A stretch of DNA of 64,000 nucleotides from Mimachlamys varia (lineage: Eukaryota; Mollusca; Bivalvia; Pectinida; Pectinidae), in assembly GCA_947623455.1 (NCBI GenBank), contig OX392527.1, positions 64,245,115 to 64,309,114 of the forward strand, given 5' to 3'. Below are positions 63,709 through 64,000 of the stretch, in pieces (the stretch's first letter is position 1; each line of letters opens with the position of its first letter). The position numbers and the translations under genes were made by a program. The notes beneath the pieces were generated by a model that saw only the letters and a list, made by a program, of their open reading frames with translations, searched no databases and was not told the DNA's origin.

Positions 63709-64000
63709 TACACCCCCATAAAATAAACAATACATTCATGTTAATCCTTAATAAACAGGAAAGGCGTGACGTAAGACTAGTACTCCTCAAATACTGTATA
63801 CGTTGACAAATAATTAGTTCAGTCCAAAGTTTTTACCATTCAAAAACGTTGTGGAAGTGTGTTTTGTTTTGGGATTTATCTAACTTTAACCACTTCTGTG
63901 CCACGGAGCCGATTTTGAGCCGATCGTTCATCTACGTTCAGTGCCAAAAAGCCGATTTCGAGACGATGCAGGAGCGCCAAAAAAATTACATCTCTTTTTC
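63709..64000. other. Window end, nothing recognised
   Basis: AT-rich sequence with two ccgattttgagccgat-like words at 63909-63975 forming a short imperfect direct repeat. No gene found. Confidence 0.5.

Overview
The window looks like nuclear DNA of a lophotrochozoan animal, most likely a bivalve mollusc. Reasons: AT-rich sequence, short GT-AG-bounded exons in long introns, a large adhesion GPCR, a GT10 fucosyltransferase, many small inverted-repeat elements, a degenerate tRNA-type SINE and hammerhead-ribozyme-like motifs. No bacterial, organellar or viral gene was seen.

Bases 786-37157 (+ strand) hold one gene that I rebuilt from 32 exons. All splice phases are compatible from the first visible exon to the stop codon. 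It encodes about 2,899 residues and lacks only its 5' end, including the signal peptide, which lies upstream of the window. The order is three small Cys-rich/EGF-like exons, one 4.9-kb exon with 41 EGF-like modules, one more calcium-binding EGF, a SEA domain, two Ig-like domains, a hormone-receptor motif (HRM), a GAIN domain with an intact GPS cleavage motif, seven transmembrane helices and a basic, serine-rich tail. This is an adhesion GPCR that combines features of the EGF-bearing (ADGRE/L) and SEA/Ig-bearing (ADGRF) groups.

Its introns carry several tandem repeats and dispersed elements. Two repeats have copied the 3' end of an exon with its splice donor. One is a 202-bp duplication at the HRM exon. 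The other is a roughly 22-copy array of the GPS/Stachel-coding exon end.

From 37.2 to 41.7 kb lie the 3' UTR, a MITE-like element and diverged repeats. From about 41,690 to 58,776 is one uninterrupted 29-bp satellite of about 590 copies, with local higher-order periodicity. From 58.8 to 62.0 kb are several inverted-repeat elements, one nested in a dispersed repeat, and a 39-bp minisatellite.

At 62128-63205 (- strand) is the last exon of an alpha-1,3-fucosyltransferase-like gene whose 5' exon(s) are not identified. It is convergent with the receptor gene, so the satellite lies between two gene 3' ends. The final 0.8 kb holds short repeats and a strong hairpin.

Exon calls rest on reading frames, splice sites and family motifs read by eye. 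No database search was possible.
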